From: an uncultured Paracoccaceae bacterium
Lineage (GTDB): Bacteria > Pseudomonadota > Alphaproteobacteria > Rhodobacterales > Rhodobacteraceae
NCBI GenBank assembly: GCA_947493145.1
Contig: CANLPZ010000003.1
Location: 1-64,000 of the forward strand
Direction: 5' to 3'
DNA length: 64,000 bases
Shown: piece after piece, positions 39,338-48,889 of the stretch
Position numbering within the stretch: position 1 is the stretch's first letter
How the letters are laid out: each line of letters starts with the position of its first letter
Program-made: the position numbers and the translations under genes
The notes under the pieces: model-generated
Database searches by the model: none
Told to the model about the DNA's origin: nothing
What the model saw: the letters and a program-made list of their open reading frames with translations, nothing else

Positions 39338-40867
39338 TTATTTAGTTAGTCGAGTGTGAATCCGCTCACATAAAGTGATTGTTTTTTCAACCTCTTTGGC
39401 ATCAATAGTAGCGTCATTTTCTTTGCAATTCCCACCCTCAGAAAGCTTAAACTTCCAAGCATGTCGCGGGCAAATAATGTTACCTTCGTGATCAATCTCA
39501 GCATCGCTTAAATCCGCACCATTATGCGGGCAATAGCGATGAAATTCGAACATCTTGCCCGAATTTGGCTCAGTGCGGATAATTCGCTCTTCACTAATAT
39601 TTAATGTCGTTTCGAAAGCTTTCTTAATATTTGAAATATCTGACGAAAGGAAAATGTTAATAAACGTATTAAAAACGTCCGGTGAACGACTTAAACGAGC
39701 GCGGAAACTTAAGGATAGATCCTGCCAACGTATTAAAGGATCGCTCATTAAAGCAAAATACTTGCAGTCAGCTTCGAGAACATACAATTTTTCATATGTT
39801 TTAAAATCTTTTTCTAAGAAAGCTACTTTTTCATTTAAATCCACAGCTATTGAGTTGTGTGAACCTGCGCCCCAAGTCAGCCGCAACACTGGGCAATTTT
39901 CAAGTTCAAATTCCTTGATTTCGTCCAACCGTTTTTGAACCGCTGTCAAAAGACTGGAGGGACTAAATTCGACCTCAAGATTTTCCCAAACATCAGGAAG
40001 CCCCCTCTTTAGTGCGTCAATTTCATCTTGTTCAGGTGGCGCAATCACTTCAGTTGACATCTCTTCATTCAACGTTTCACCTGGGCGCAGGTATTGCGGC
40101 TTTGTCACACCTCTAGCAAACAGTTTTGGCAAAATATCTTGATGCACAAAAATGCTGTCGCCTTGTAAAAATTCATCCGGCAAATGAGGAAAAACGGCTG
40201 GCCCTGCTGAAGGTAAAAAGAAAGTCGGTTCCAGTTTCCTAACGACTTGTCGTATCGCCATTAATTTTGACTTTACTTTTTTTCGTGCGATATCAGATTT
40301 TTTTTCGAGGTCATAATCGTAACAAGATGGGTGCCATGTAGCCCCAGAAAATTGCACAGCATAATAATCGATGTGACCTTCATAGGCCAATACGCGGTCA
40401 AAGACCTTACAATCATTTTGGTTCAAGAATGTCTTTTTGTCCGATTTTATAAAAACAGCACAATCGTGGTTCACGCCAGTATCAACAATCATCGCAGAAA
40501 TTGTCATTTTTCCATCAAGCGAAAACTCTTCCATGTCACGGAGTTCAAGCACGTCTAAACCAATGCTTTGTATTCGGGCTGACAAAAAGTTATCAAAATA
40601 TTTTGGAACCAAAACGCTGTCACAGTACTTGGAAAGCTTCTCAAGCGTTTCGATATCAAAATGATCTTGGTGTTCATGCGAAATAAACACATTAACTTTT
40701 TTACCGCTCAGTCTTGCGATTAAGTCGTCAATCAAATGGTAGTTGCTTGGCCAAGGGTGCCACGACCCGAAGAAAGCACCTTTTTCAGAAAACCACGGAT
40801 CAATCAGTATTGCTTGCTCATCTAATTCTATCAAGAAACAATTATGGCCCCAAAATGAGATATTCAT
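39338..40867 (-). CDS. CMAH-like hydroxylase candidate: N-terminal metallo-beta-lactamase domain plus C-terminal Rieske domain
   Basis: In this 509-residue protein an MBL/UlaG-like domain comes first (LIDPWFSEKG, then HEHQDH at 64-69). The C-terminus is a complete Rieske [2Fe-2S] site: C446-x-H448 and C466-x2-H469. The middle resembles CMP-N-acetylneuraminate hydroxylase: a segment near YYAVQFSGATWHPSCYDYD followed by a basic KSKLMAIRQVVRKLEP stretch and a proline/glycine turn, and later LSLSFRARLSRSPDVFNTF. In animal CMAH the Rieske domain is N-terminal, so the order here is reversed. AAGGA lies seven bases before the start. It forms a two-gene minus-strand operon with the acyltransferase upstream (15 bases). 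It may oxygenate an N-acetyl sugar; the substrate is unknown. Confidence 0.75.
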   Translation of the reverse strand: MNISFWGHNCFLIELDEQAILIDPWFSEKGAFFGSWHPWPSNYHLIDDLIARLSGKKVNVFISHEHQDHFDIETLEKLSKYCDSVLVPKYFDNFLSARIQSIGLDVLELRDMEEFSLDGKMTISAMIVDTGVNHDCAVFIKSDKKTFLNQNDCKVFDRVLAYEGHIDYYAVQFSGATWHPSCYDYDLEKKSDIARKKVKSKLMAIRQVVRKLEPTFFLPSAGPAVFPHLPDEFLQGDSIFVHQDILPKLFARGVTKPQYLRPGETLNEEMSTEVIAPPEQDEIDALKRGLPDVWENLEVEFSPSSLLTAVQKRLDEIKEFELENCPVLRLTWGAGSHNSIAVDLNEKVAFLEKDFKTYEKLYVLEADCKYFALMSDPLIRWQDLSLSFRARLSRSPDVFNTFINIFLSSDISNIKKAFETTLNISEERIIRTEPNSGKMFEFHRYCPHNGADLSDAEIDHEGNIICPRHAWKFKLSEGGNCKENDATIDAKEVEKTITLCERIHTRLTK

Positions 40868-40882
40868 ATTTTTTCCTTAATT

Positions 40883-41986
40883 TTACCAGTTCTTCAACAA
40901 AGCACGTGTTGCGGTTCTAAATGGCTTTTCCACAACATTATATACAATTAAACTCAACAATATGACCGATCCAAAAACAAACGAAATTGCGAGGATCGTC
41001 TCTAAGGGGCTCAAGACAGATACGCTCTTACCATTGTGGCCGATGACTTCGCTCTTGTTCAAGGCAACACGAAAAAACTGCGTTGTTACCCAAATGACAG
41101 CTAGGTGTGACATATAAATCGAGTATGAGATTTTCCCAAAAAATACCAAAAATCGGTGTCTAAATAACGCCTTAAATTTTGAATCACGAGCTTGAAGCAT
41201 GGTAATGATCAAAACCATTGTCAAAGGTACGATATACAAATCCATCTCTCCAAATGGTTTCAAGTGCATATAAAGAATTATGGAGATGAACGGTAAAGTG
41301 GGTGCAAATTTTGGGAGTTCAATGCTTTTGTAGCCAATGACCTGAACAACAAAGCAACCCGCGAAAAACCCACTTAAACACCGTAATAAATAGTCGAATC
41401 CGTAGGTAGAGCTTGTCATCAGCAACAGAAACGCAACCATCGAAATTATTGGGAAAATAAATTTCACATACCGTGAAAATACCCAAATAAGTAATGCAAA
41501 GATAAAATAAGTATAAAATTCAACACTAATGCTCCAAGCTGGGTTATTGAAGGTCAATGTTTGATTTGGGAAAACTGCCTGCACCAAAAACAGGTTCTTT
41601 ATAAAAGCTACAAAATCATTATTCGCAAACGGGGTAGAATTTGGACTCACTATACCAAGTTTTGTGGCTGCTAAATATTTTCCAAATTCAAAAATTAGAA
41701 AAACCAGCAAGAAAAGAATGTGGACCGGATAGAGCCGCCCCAACCTTAAAAGTTGAAATTTAAGAAGCTCTTTCCCACTATTTATTCGACCATGATATGC
41801 GCGATAAATTACAAACCCTGACAGAACAAAAAAGAGATCGACCATAACGTAGCCGTTGTTTATCATTCCGAAGTCCAATATTGGATTCCATTTCGGAATA
41901 TGGAAAACGACGACAAGCAGCGCTGCTATTCCGCGTAAACTCTCTAGTTCATCTATTATAACTTTTTGTTGCATATCAGCGATCAA
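40883..41986 (-). CDS. Acyltransferase family 3 (OafA-like) membrane O-acyltransferase
   Basis: This 367-residue integral membrane protein has about ten hydrophobic helices. The N-terminal family signature is ELESLRGIAALLVVVFHIPKW with the conserved R and H. FVLSGFVIYRAYHGR follows, and a late GKISYSIYMSHLAVIW is typical of OafA/YrhL proteins. It likely O-acetylates a sugar of the surface polysaccharide in the inner membrane. Start 41986 or the ATG at 41974 are both possible; neither has a strong ribosome site. It diverges from the 42123 glycosyltransferase across 136 bases. Confidence 0.85.
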   Translation of the reverse strand: MIADMQQKVIIDELESLRGIAALLVVVFHIPKWNPILDFGMINNGYVMVDLFFVLSGFVIYRAYHGRINSGKELLKFQLLRLGRLYPVHILFLLVFLIFEFGKYLAATKLGIVSPNSTPFANNDFVAFIKNLFLVQAVFPNQTLTFNNPAWSISVEFYTYFIFALLIWVFSRYVKFIFPIISMVAFLLLMTSSTYGFDYLLRCLSGFFAGCFVVQVIGYKSIELPKFAPTLPFISIILYMHLKPFGEMDLYIVPLTMVLIITMLQARDSKFKALFRHRFLVFFGKISYSIYMSHLAVIWVTTQFFRVALNKSEVIGHNGKSVSVLSPLETILAISFVFGSVILLSLIVYNVVEKPFRTATRALLKNW

Positions 41987-42122
41987 AACTATTTAAACCA
42001 CGTACACAAGCCTCCTAGCTTACCCATGGAAAAGTGGAAACCCTGTATATTTCAATCCCGTAAAAAATCTAACGTCAACGGTATTGGCATCCAAAGCTTA
42101 CTTCATAAACCCCTAGACTAAA

Positions 42123-43412
42123 ATGAAACAAAAAAAGATCTGTATTATCACATATGCATGGCCGCCAAGAAACTCCATTGGCGCGCATAGACCTTATTCT
42201 TGGGCAAAATATTGGTCCGAAGCTGGTCACGATGTTACCGTGTTAACTTCGAAAAAATATTCTTATGACGCCCCTTTGGATTTGAATTTAGACGCTTTGC
42301 CAAACGTAACCGTATGCGAAATTGAGTATAAATCAACTAGCGCTCGCGTTGCCAAGTTTTTAAAGAACCCAAGATTCAAAGCATTCGTAAAGAAAATTTT
42401 CAGCAAGGCTTCATCGACACTTTCAACAAGCACCGCTAAAATTCACCCAAGACACGCTTGGTTTCCTGCTGCAACAAAACATGTTGCAACAAATGATCTC
42501 AAATTTGATTTCATTGTTAGTACGTATGATCCCGTTGAAACCCATTTAATTGCTTGTGAAATGAAAAAGACGCAACCAAACGCAATTTGGGTCGCCGATT
42601 ATCGGGACTTATGGAGCGGGAACCACCTTGTAAATTGGACAGACCAGGAGCGCGCTAAGCAACGGCAAACTGAAATCGAAACGGTTGGAAAATTTTCTGA
42701 TGCCACATCCTCAATTTCAGATTTACTTGCCGAGAACTTGTCCGACCTACACGGGAAACCAACTTACACCGTTTTCAATGGTTTCGACATCGACGACGAT
42801 CACCTGTCCAAAAACTTAGCGTCCAAAACTGTCTCTACAGACCAATTTTTCAAAATCATCTATACAGGAAAAATCTATCCGGGCCACAGAGACCCCACTC
42901 CACTTATGGAGGCCATAAAACAAGGCGAAGAATCCGGTGACATTAAAAAAGGTCAATTCAAGGTTCACTTTTATGGTGACAAAGTAAACGAGTCTTTGCC
43001 GTCATCCTTTAGCGAACACTACTCGGAATATTTTGAAAGTCATGGACACGTTTCTCGGACCAAAGCTTTACAAGCTCAAAACGAAGCGGATATTCTGCTC
43101 ATGCTTGAAAGCTCCGATCCTCAAGCAAAGGGAGTTCTGACAGGAAAGCTTTTTGAATACATATCCTCTGGAACACCAATTCTGAGCCTAGGAAGCCCAA
43201 AAGAATCAGCAATTGCCAAACTCATTTGTGAAACCAAAACAGGTTTGTGCTGTGAAAAAGACATCGCCAAAATCATGAGTGCGCTGAAATCGTTTTCAAG
43301 TTCACAAACCTTTCCTGGCTTTGAACCAGAACTTTTTTCTATTCAAAAATACTCGCGCAAGAACCAGGCTAACAACTTCCTGAATGACATTTTGAAAATA
43401 TCGGGTGCATAA
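42123..43412 (+). CDS. Glycosyltransferase family 4 (WbuB-like)
   Basis: In this 429-residue GT-B enzyme the N-terminal domain shows ICIITYAWPPRNSIGAHRPYSWAKYWSEAGHDVTVLT, given here in segments typical of WbuB-like GT4 proteins. The donor domain has IIYTGKIYPGHRDPTPLMEA and an acidic ESSDPQAKGVLTGKLFEYI region holding the E-x7-E-like nucleotide-sugar contact. It acts in the cytoplasm on the lipid-linked repeat unit. It heads the tightly packed 42123-50695 operon and overlaps the next gene at TAATG. No ribosome site is obvious at its start. Confidence 0.82.
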   Translation: MKQKKICIITYAWPPRNSIGAHRPYSWAKYWSEAGHDVTVLTSKKYSYDAPLDLNLDALPNVTVCEIEYKSTSARVAKFLKNPRFKAFVKKIFSKASSTLSTSTAKIHPRHAWFPAATKHVATNDLKFDFIVSTYDPVETHLIACEMKKTQPNAIWVADYRDLWSGNHLVNWTDQERAKQRQTEIETVGKFSDATSSISDLLAENLSDLHGKPTYTVFNGFDIDDDHLSKNLASKTVSTDQFFKIIYTGKIYPGHRDPTPLMEAIKQGEESGDIKKGQFKVHFYGDKVNESLPSSFSEHYSEYFESHGHVSRTKALQAQNEADILLMLESSDPQAKGVLTGKLFEYISSGTPILSLGSPKESAIAKLICETKTGLCCEKDIAKIMSALKSFSSSQTFPGFEPELFSIQKYSRKNQANNFLNDILKISGA

Positions 43413-44656
43413 TGGCAAGTAAGCCCCTGCCCACGCACGTTTTTCTTTTGTTCGGGATTTATATTTGTGCATCAGCATTTTTAGTTAATCGGTTTGCACT
43501 GAGACTAGTCTTAGCAGACTTAATTATGATTTGCTTTGTTGCTCTCACATTAATTCGATTGGGGCTAACAAAACCTATAACAATTGCTCCGGCCTACAAA
43601 AGCATCATACCAATGCTATTTTTGTTTTTGATTGGCGGGATATTTGCACGTTTTCCTGAACGCGTTGCGCTAGAATGGGGAATTATTGTTTTTGGGTTAA
43701 TTGGTTCGTTAACGCTTTTTAACATTTTTCTGAAAGGTGGATTCAAAAATTTCGAGCGCCTTTGCCAAATTTATGTTCTAGCAATCGGGATTGTTAGTTT
43801 ATTGAATTTGATGGACTTTGTTATTTGGCCAACTCTGCTTGAATCAAACGCACTTGGTGGTTTGAGTGGATCATTCAGAAATACTGGGCAGGCTGGTTCC
43901 TTCTTTAGTATCCATGTTGCAATATGTGTTGCATTACTATTGTCAAAGATAGTTCCTCGCAAAACAATTTTTTTAGCCGCAACGGTCTTAGCAGCGATCG
44001 CATTGGCGTGTACGTTAAAGCGATCCGCATCCTTAGGATTCTTAGTGGGTATGATACTCATTGTTATTCGAATGATATTAGCGAATTCCAATGAAGAAAG
44101 AAAATTAGGTTTTCGCTTTATCGGCATAGGTATAATATTTAGTACCTTCTTATCTTTTGGGTTTATTTGGGCGCTTGAAAACATTCCAGGAATGGCTTGG
44201 CGCGTTCAATACAAATTTTCTACTGACGCTTTTCAAAATGTCGCATCTGGGTTTCTAACTGAAAATTTGCATGCAACCGCTGCAGCGCTTTCCGATCGTC
44301 CTTTATTTGGCGTCGGCCTTGAAAACGTTCGTCTTGTGTATTTCACAAACGAAATCCATTCGACATACTTAGGCCTTATCGCTTACGGAGGAGTGGTCGG
44401 TTTTTCAGCATATATCTTTTTTTTGATAAACTTGCTTTTAGTTATTTGGAACGGTTCTCGACTTAAGCTTCAAAACCAATTTTCAGCCTTTTTATTTTAC
44501 TTTCTTCCTCTTTTTCTGGGTTTAATCGTATCATGGGGTTACACCTACCACCTACGAAAACGAGAATTCTGGATTTTGATGGCTTTTGTCGTTGCCTGTA
44601 ATCACTTTAGCAAAGTTGTAACCAAACATCGTCTTCAACCGAAGGAACCCCAATGA
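43412..44656 (+). CDS. wzy: Wzy-type O-antigen/capsule polymerase or ligase-like membrane protein
   Basis: This 414-residue protein has about 11 hydrophobic segments and one long periplasmic loop before the motif FGVGLENVRLVYFTNEIHSTYLGLIAYGG, shown here in part. A histidine followed by a short spacer is typical of the Wzy_C/WaaL region. It most likely polymerises the flipped repeat units on the periplasmic face, although O-antigen ligases look alike. Start and stop overlap neighbouring genes (TAATG and ATGA). Composition is very AT-rich. Confidence 0.78.
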   Translation: MASKPLPTHVFLLFGIYICASAFLVNRFALRLVLADLIMICFVALTLIRLGLTKPITIAPAYKSIIPMLFLFLIGGIFARFPERVALEWGIIVFGLIGSLTLFNIFLKGGFKNFERLCQIYVLAIGIVSLLNLMDFVIWPTLLESNALGGLSGSFRNTGQAGSFFSIHVAICVALLLSKIVPRKTIFLAATVLAAIALACTLKRSASLGFLVGMILIVIRMILANSNEERKLGFRFIGIGIIFSTFLSFGFIWALENIPGMAWRVQYKFSTDAFQNVASGFLTENLHATAAALSDRPLFGVGLENVRLVYFTNEIHSTYLGLIAYGGVVGFSAYIFFLINLLLVIWNGSRLKLQNQFSAFLFYFLPLFLGLIVSWGYTYHLRKREFWILMAFVVACNHFSKVVTKHRLQPKEPQ

Positions 44657-46068
44657 GCTTTACTTCCTACGTTGAAAAAATTTACCCTTATCTCCCAATT
44701 GCACTACAAAATACTCTGATCTCTGTTCAGGGTTGGAGATTTAAAAAACAGCGGTTTGGCAGTCAATTTTCAAATCAACTTAAACAATTGATCGAAAATA
44801 GCAGACTTTCGGAAAAGCAGCTTAAAGAACTTCAACTAAAACGTTTAAAGAGCTTCTTACTTCACGCCGAAACAACGAGCCCATATTGGAAAAAAGCATT
44901 TGAAACAGCTGGTATTGAAGCAGGTTCACTCCAAAAAATCGACGATTTGCGATCATTTCCCATTTTGGAAAAAGAAGATTTACGCAAACATACGAAACTG
45001 ATCGCATCAAAAAAGTTTGCCGATGATAAGCTCGTCTGGATTCATACGTCTGGAACGACCGGCACCCCCATAACGGTAGCTTACACCCAAAACGATATGA
45101 AAGAACGGTTTGCCACCTTGCACCGAATGTTAAACCAATTCGACATTGCACCTCATCAACGGTCTATAAGGTTTTCGGGGCGAACTCTTTTCCCAAATGC
45201 GCAAAAAAACCGTAAATTCTGGCGGTACAATGCGCCAATGCGTCAGCTTCTTATGTCTAGCTATGACATGTTGCCGACAAATTTAGCTGAATATGCGAAA
45301 AAAATGCAGTCTTTTAAGCCTGCACTTATCGACGGTTACCCATCATCAATCTATACAGTCGCAAAGTATCTTAACTCTTGCGAAGAGCCCTACGATATTC
45401 GCCCAAAGGTCGTAATGACCACAGCCGAAACTTTGGAGCCCTTCCAAAGAGCCGAAATTCAAAAAGCGTTCGGTAAGTGTAGAATAGTAAATCAATACGC
45501 CTCTTCTGAGGGTGCGCCCTTTATCACCGAAGACGTTTACGGTGATCTTTTAGTGAACACAGATACCGGTGTATTTGAATTTGTGAAGCCAGGTACAGAT
45601 CAACCTGCAAAGCCAGGCGAAATCGCTGAAATGCTGGTAACCAGCTTCACAACCAATGCCTTTCCTCTCATTCGTTACCGCATCGGCGATACTGTCGTAT
45701 TACCCAAAGTCAATCGTCTTGCTAACTCATGGGAAATGCCGGTTGTTGACCAAATTCTTGGACGCCAAGAAGATGTAATTTTTACTCCTGAAAAAGGATA
45801 CGTTGGCCGCTTGGATCCCGTATTCAAAAAATCTCCCTCGACGATAATCGAAAGCCAAATTATTCAAACCTCGCCAATGGGCTTTATTCTGAAAGTCGTC
45901 CCAGATGAAACCGCTGGCTATGAACGATCACAATTAGATTCTGTTCAGAAAGAAATGAAAGCCCGCCTTGGTGACATTAAAATAATTGTCGAGGAAACGA
46001 ACGAAATCCAACGCGGTGCAAACGGAAAATTCTCTGCTGTTATCGGCATGAAAAAAGACCAAGGTTAA
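44653..46068 (+). CDS. CapK/PaaK-like adenylate-forming enzyme
   Basis: This 471-residue member of the phenylacetate-CoA-ligase-like AMP-binding family carries the ATP loop IHTSGTTGTPITVAYT (around residue 130) and IDGYPSSIYTVAKYL. TAETLEPFQRAEI and RYRIGDTVVLP, the adenylate contact region, follow, and there is a C-terminal cap near NEIQRGANGKFSAVI. CapK-type members occur in capsule loci without a firmly assigned substrate; they probably activate a carboxylate such as an acyl, amino-acid or uronic-acid group. It overlaps wzy by ATGA and is followed by an acyltransferase, so it may supply an activated acyl group. Confidence 0.8.
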   Translation: MSFTSYVEKIYPYLPIALQNTLISVQGWRFKKQRFGSQFSNQLKQLIENSRLSEKQLKELQLKRLKSFLLHAETTSPYWKKAFETAGIEAGSLQKIDDLRSFPILEKEDLRKHTKLIASKKFADDKLVWIHTSGTTGTPITVAYTQNDMKERFATLHRMLNQFDIAPHQRSIRFSGRTLFPNAQKNRKFWRYNAPMRQLLMSSYDMLPTNLAEYAKKMQSFKPALIDGYPSSIYTVAKYLNSCEEPYDIRPKVVMTTAETLEPFQRAEIQKAFGKCRIVNQYASSEGAPFITEDVYGDLLVNTDTGVFEFVKPGTDQPAKPGEIAEMLVTSFTTNAFPLIRYRIGDTVVLPKVNRLANSWEMPVVDQILGRQEDVIFTPEKGYVGRLDPVFKKSPSTIIESQIIQTSPMGFILKVVPDETAGYERSQLDSVQKEMKARLGDIKIIVEETNEIQRGANGKFSAVIGMKKDQG

Positions 46069-46073
46069 TCGAA

Positions 46074-47160
46074 ATGCGCCCATTGTCGCTGTCACCAACG
46101 AAAACCTACGAACCCGTGTTAGACGGCCTACGCGCGATTTCAATTCTGTTCGTCGTTTTACGCCATTTAGAATTTACGACACTGATTTCTGCTAACTTAG
46201 GTGTCACGATATTTTTCTTCATTTCTGGATTGATCATAACGCGACTTCTATTGGTTGAATTCAATCAAAATGCGAAAATCAATATTACTGCCTTTCTCTG
46301 TCGAAGATTGTTACGATTAGTTCCAGCGCTCTTAATTTGCGTAATTTCAACGGTGATAATTGCCACCATTTTGAAACTCGCGATTGATTGGAAACAAGTT
46401 TCCGCAGGTCTTCTATACTATATGAATTATTATTCAGTTTTTGCACGTGATACAGGTATTGGATACGTTCTGCCCATCAACCACCTTTGGTCGCTTGCAG
46501 TCGAAGAACACTATTATCTTATCTATCCCGTTATTTTCGCACTGCTGGCAAGAAACTTGAAACATTTTCTCGCCGCTTTAATGATGACTATTTCCATCAT
46601 TTTTCTATGGCGCTTATTCAACATACTCGTTTTAGATTTCACTCCCAAATACAACTACTTTGCGACAGAAAGTAGAATTGAAACAATATTATTTGGATGC
46701 GCGCTGACTGTTCTGGCGTATCATTCAACCGTAGAATCTTCGCTCTCAAGTAAAATTTTAAATTTCTGTGGTTCAAACACTTTTGTGTTGGTGGGTTCAA
46801 TTTTCCTATTGTCGACCCTTTTCATTCCCGGAGAACTTTTAAGGCATAGCGTTCGATACACGGTTCAAGGAATTTTGCTTTTTTTAGTTTTTGCGGGTCT
46901 TCTTTTTTCAAACAAAACGGATTTCTTTCGAAACCTTCTTTCACTTACACCGCTCGTATTTTTAGGGAAAATCAGCTACTCTTTGTATCTATACCACCTT
47001 CCGGTATGGTTCTTTATTACTCAATTTTTTGACGCGCCACCTAGGCACAAAGGTAACAGCCTTAGCTATAAGTTTATTCATTGCGACGGGCTCATTTCTT
47101 TATGTGGAAAAGCCAATTCAAAAGAAATTTAAACACAAATTTTCGAGCTCAAAACAATGA
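46074..47160 (+). pseudogene. Acyltransferase family 3 gene with a C-terminal frameshift
   Basis: The uninterrupted frame runs to 47132 (352 residues) and shows LDGLRAISILFVVLRHLEF, GVTIFFFISGLIITRLLL, LWSLAVEEHYYLIYP and GKISYSLYLYHLPVWF, all typical of OafA-like acyltransferases. After that the frame ends in non-family sequence. The +1 frame from about 47020 instead reads VTALAISLFIATGSFLYVEK and PIQKKF, the expected last helix and tail, and stops at 47160, overlapping the next ATG by ATGA like its neighbours. Removing one T from the six-T run at 47025-47030 restores a full protein. This is either a recent inactivating mutation, phase-variable slippage, or a sequencing error. Confidence 0.78.
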
Positions 47161-48302
47161 AGACATTTATTCTAGCATCGTATGCCCCATCGCTCGTCAA
47201 CTTTAGAGGCGATCTTATAAAGCACTTTCAAAACCTGGGCCAAACTGTAGTGGCTGCAGCGCCAAACATCTCTGGAAATGACGTAGAAAAGACGTTGACA
47301 GAACTTGGCGTTGAAACACAGGATGTTGCGTTATCTCGCACAGGATTGTCGCCAAAAGCTGACTTATTTTCAATTAAAGATATCTTTTCGAAACTGAAAA
47401 AACACAAACCAAATACTATTCTCGCCTATACTATTAAGCCCGTTATTTGGGGGCTCATTGCCGCCCGGCTCGCCGGTGTCCCAAACCGAGTTGCATTGAT
47501 CACAGGGCTTGGCTTTGCCTTTACTGGTACCGCCAAATCAAAAGAATCTATCGTCCGATGGTTAATTCGTCGTCTATATAAACTTGGGTTAAGCTGCTCG
47601 ACTCTTGTCATCTTTCAAAACGAAGATGATCGAGATGAATTCATCACATTGGGAATTCTTCCTAAAGGCCGAAAACATATAATCGTGAACGGAAGCGGCG
47701 TTAACACGACCGTCTTTTCCCCATCCCCAGCGACAACTCAACCAATTCGGTTCTTGCTTATCGCGCGCATGCTGCGTGACAAAGGTGTATATGAATTCGT
47801 TGAAGCTGCAACAAGCGTTGCCACCTCATATCCACAGGTCGAATTTCATTTAGTTGGTGGAACTGACGACAATCCTTCATCCGTTACTGAAGCACAGCTT
47901 AAAGAATGGAATGACATGCCTTCGTTGACATGGCACGGAGCTCAAGATGACGTACTCCCCTTTTTGGAGGCATCCAGCATCTATGTCCTGCCGAGCTACC
48001 GTGAAGGAACTCCAAGAACTGTACTCGAAGCGATGGCCGTTGGGCGTCCCATAATTACCACCAATGCACCTGGATGTCGAACAACCGTCGAAGAAGGTTA
48101 CAACGGGTTTCTGGTGCCAACCCAAAATGTAGAAATGCTCGTTGAACGCATGACTTGGTTCATCGAAAACCCGGACAAAATCCTAGAATTTGGCCACAAT
48201 TCCCGGCAACTTGTAGAACAAAAGTTTGACGTGCATAAAGTGAACGAATCCATGAGTAGCGTGATGTTTAGTCAAACAGTGAGTAACAAGAGTTCCCGAT
48301 GA
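47157..48302 (+). CDS. pglA: Glycosyltransferase family 4 (PglA/CapM-like)
   Basis: This 381-residue GT-B enzyme has an N-terminus (ILASYAPSLVNFRGDLIKHF) typical of PglA/CapM proteins that add the second sugar onto a PglC-made undecaprenyl-diphospho-sugar. The donor site is FLLIARMLRDKGVYEFVEA, then YVLPSYREGTPRTVLEAMA with the E-x7-E motif, and ITTNAPGCRTTVEEG. It overlaps both neighbours (ATGA) and lies directly upstream of PglC, PglD and PglE homologues, supporting this order of assembly. The transferred sugar is not known. Confidence 0.83.
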   Translation: MKTFILASYAPSLVNFRGDLIKHFQNLGQTVVAAAPNISGNDVEKTLTELGVETQDVALSRTGLSPKADLFSIKDIFSKLKKHKPNTILAYTIKPVIWGLIAARLAGVPNRVALITGLGFAFTGTAKSKESIVRWLIRRLYKLGLSCSTLVIFQNEDDRDEFITLGILPKGRKHIIVNGSGVNTTVFSPSPATTQPIRFLLIARMLRDKGVYEFVEAATSVATSYPQVEFHLVGGTDDNPSSVTEAQLKEWNDMPSLTWHGAQDDVLPFLEASSIYVLPSYREGTPRTVLEAMAVGRPIITTNAPGCRTTVEEGYNGFLVPTQNVEMLVERMTWFIENPDKILEFGHNSRQLVEQKFDVHKVNESMSSVMFSQTVSNKSSR

Positions 48303-48889
48303 AAAGATTTTTTGACATCATAATTTCAGTAGTTGCTCTTTTCGTCTTTGCTCCGGTCCTAATAACTGTCGCGTTAATGGTGCAGAATAAACTCGGCAAG
48401 CCGATCCTATTTGTTCAAGATCGCCCAGGCAAAAACGGTCGATTGTTCAGGCTTTACAAGTTTCGTTCAATGTTGAACGAAACAGACGAAACTGGAAGAT
48501 TTTTATCAGACGAACAGCGACTGACCGAATTTGGCAAAAAACTCCGCTCTACGTCACTTGACGAGCTACCTAGTCTAATAAATGTCATCAAAGGCGATCT
48601 TAGTCTTGTTGGTCCGCGGCCACTACTTCCCGAGTACACAGAGTTGTACAATGATCGACAAAGCAAACGACTGAATGTTCGCCCTGGCATAACGGGCTGG
48701 GCCCAAATCAATGGACGAAATGCAATTTCATGGGAACAGAAATTTGAATTTGACGTTTGGTACGTTGAAAATAGATCCTTTCTTTTGGACCTAAAGATTT
48801 TAGTCAAAACGCTCTCTAAAGTAATTAATAGATCCGATATCTCCGAAGACGGGGTAGCAACAGCGACAAAGTTTAAGGGCTCTCAATGA
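48299..48889 (+). CDS. pglC: PglC-like initiating phosphoglycosyltransferase
   Basis: This 196-residue bacterial sugar transferase has a single N-terminal re-entrant hydrophobic helix (FFDIIISVVALFVFAPVLI). It carries QDRPGKNGRLFRLYKFRSM, the catalytic Asp-Glu pair in TSLDELPSLINVIKGDLSLV (about residue 85-90), GPRPLLPEY, and RPGITGWAQINGRN. The short length and monotopic design match PglC. It transfers phospho-diacetamidobacillosamine (or a similar UDP-sugar) to undecaprenyl phosphate at the inner membrane. It is flanked by pglA- and pglD-like genes with ATGA overlaps on both sides. Confidence 0.9.
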   Translation: MKRFFDIIISVVALFVFAPVLITVALMVQNKLGKPILFVQDRPGKNGRLFRLYKFRSMLNETDETGRFLSDEQRLTEFGKKLRSTSLDELPSLINVIKGDLSLVGPRPLLPEYTELYNDRQSKRLNVRPGITGWAQINGRNAISWEQKFEFDVWYVENRSFLLDLKILVKTLSKVINRSDISEDGVATATKFKGSQ

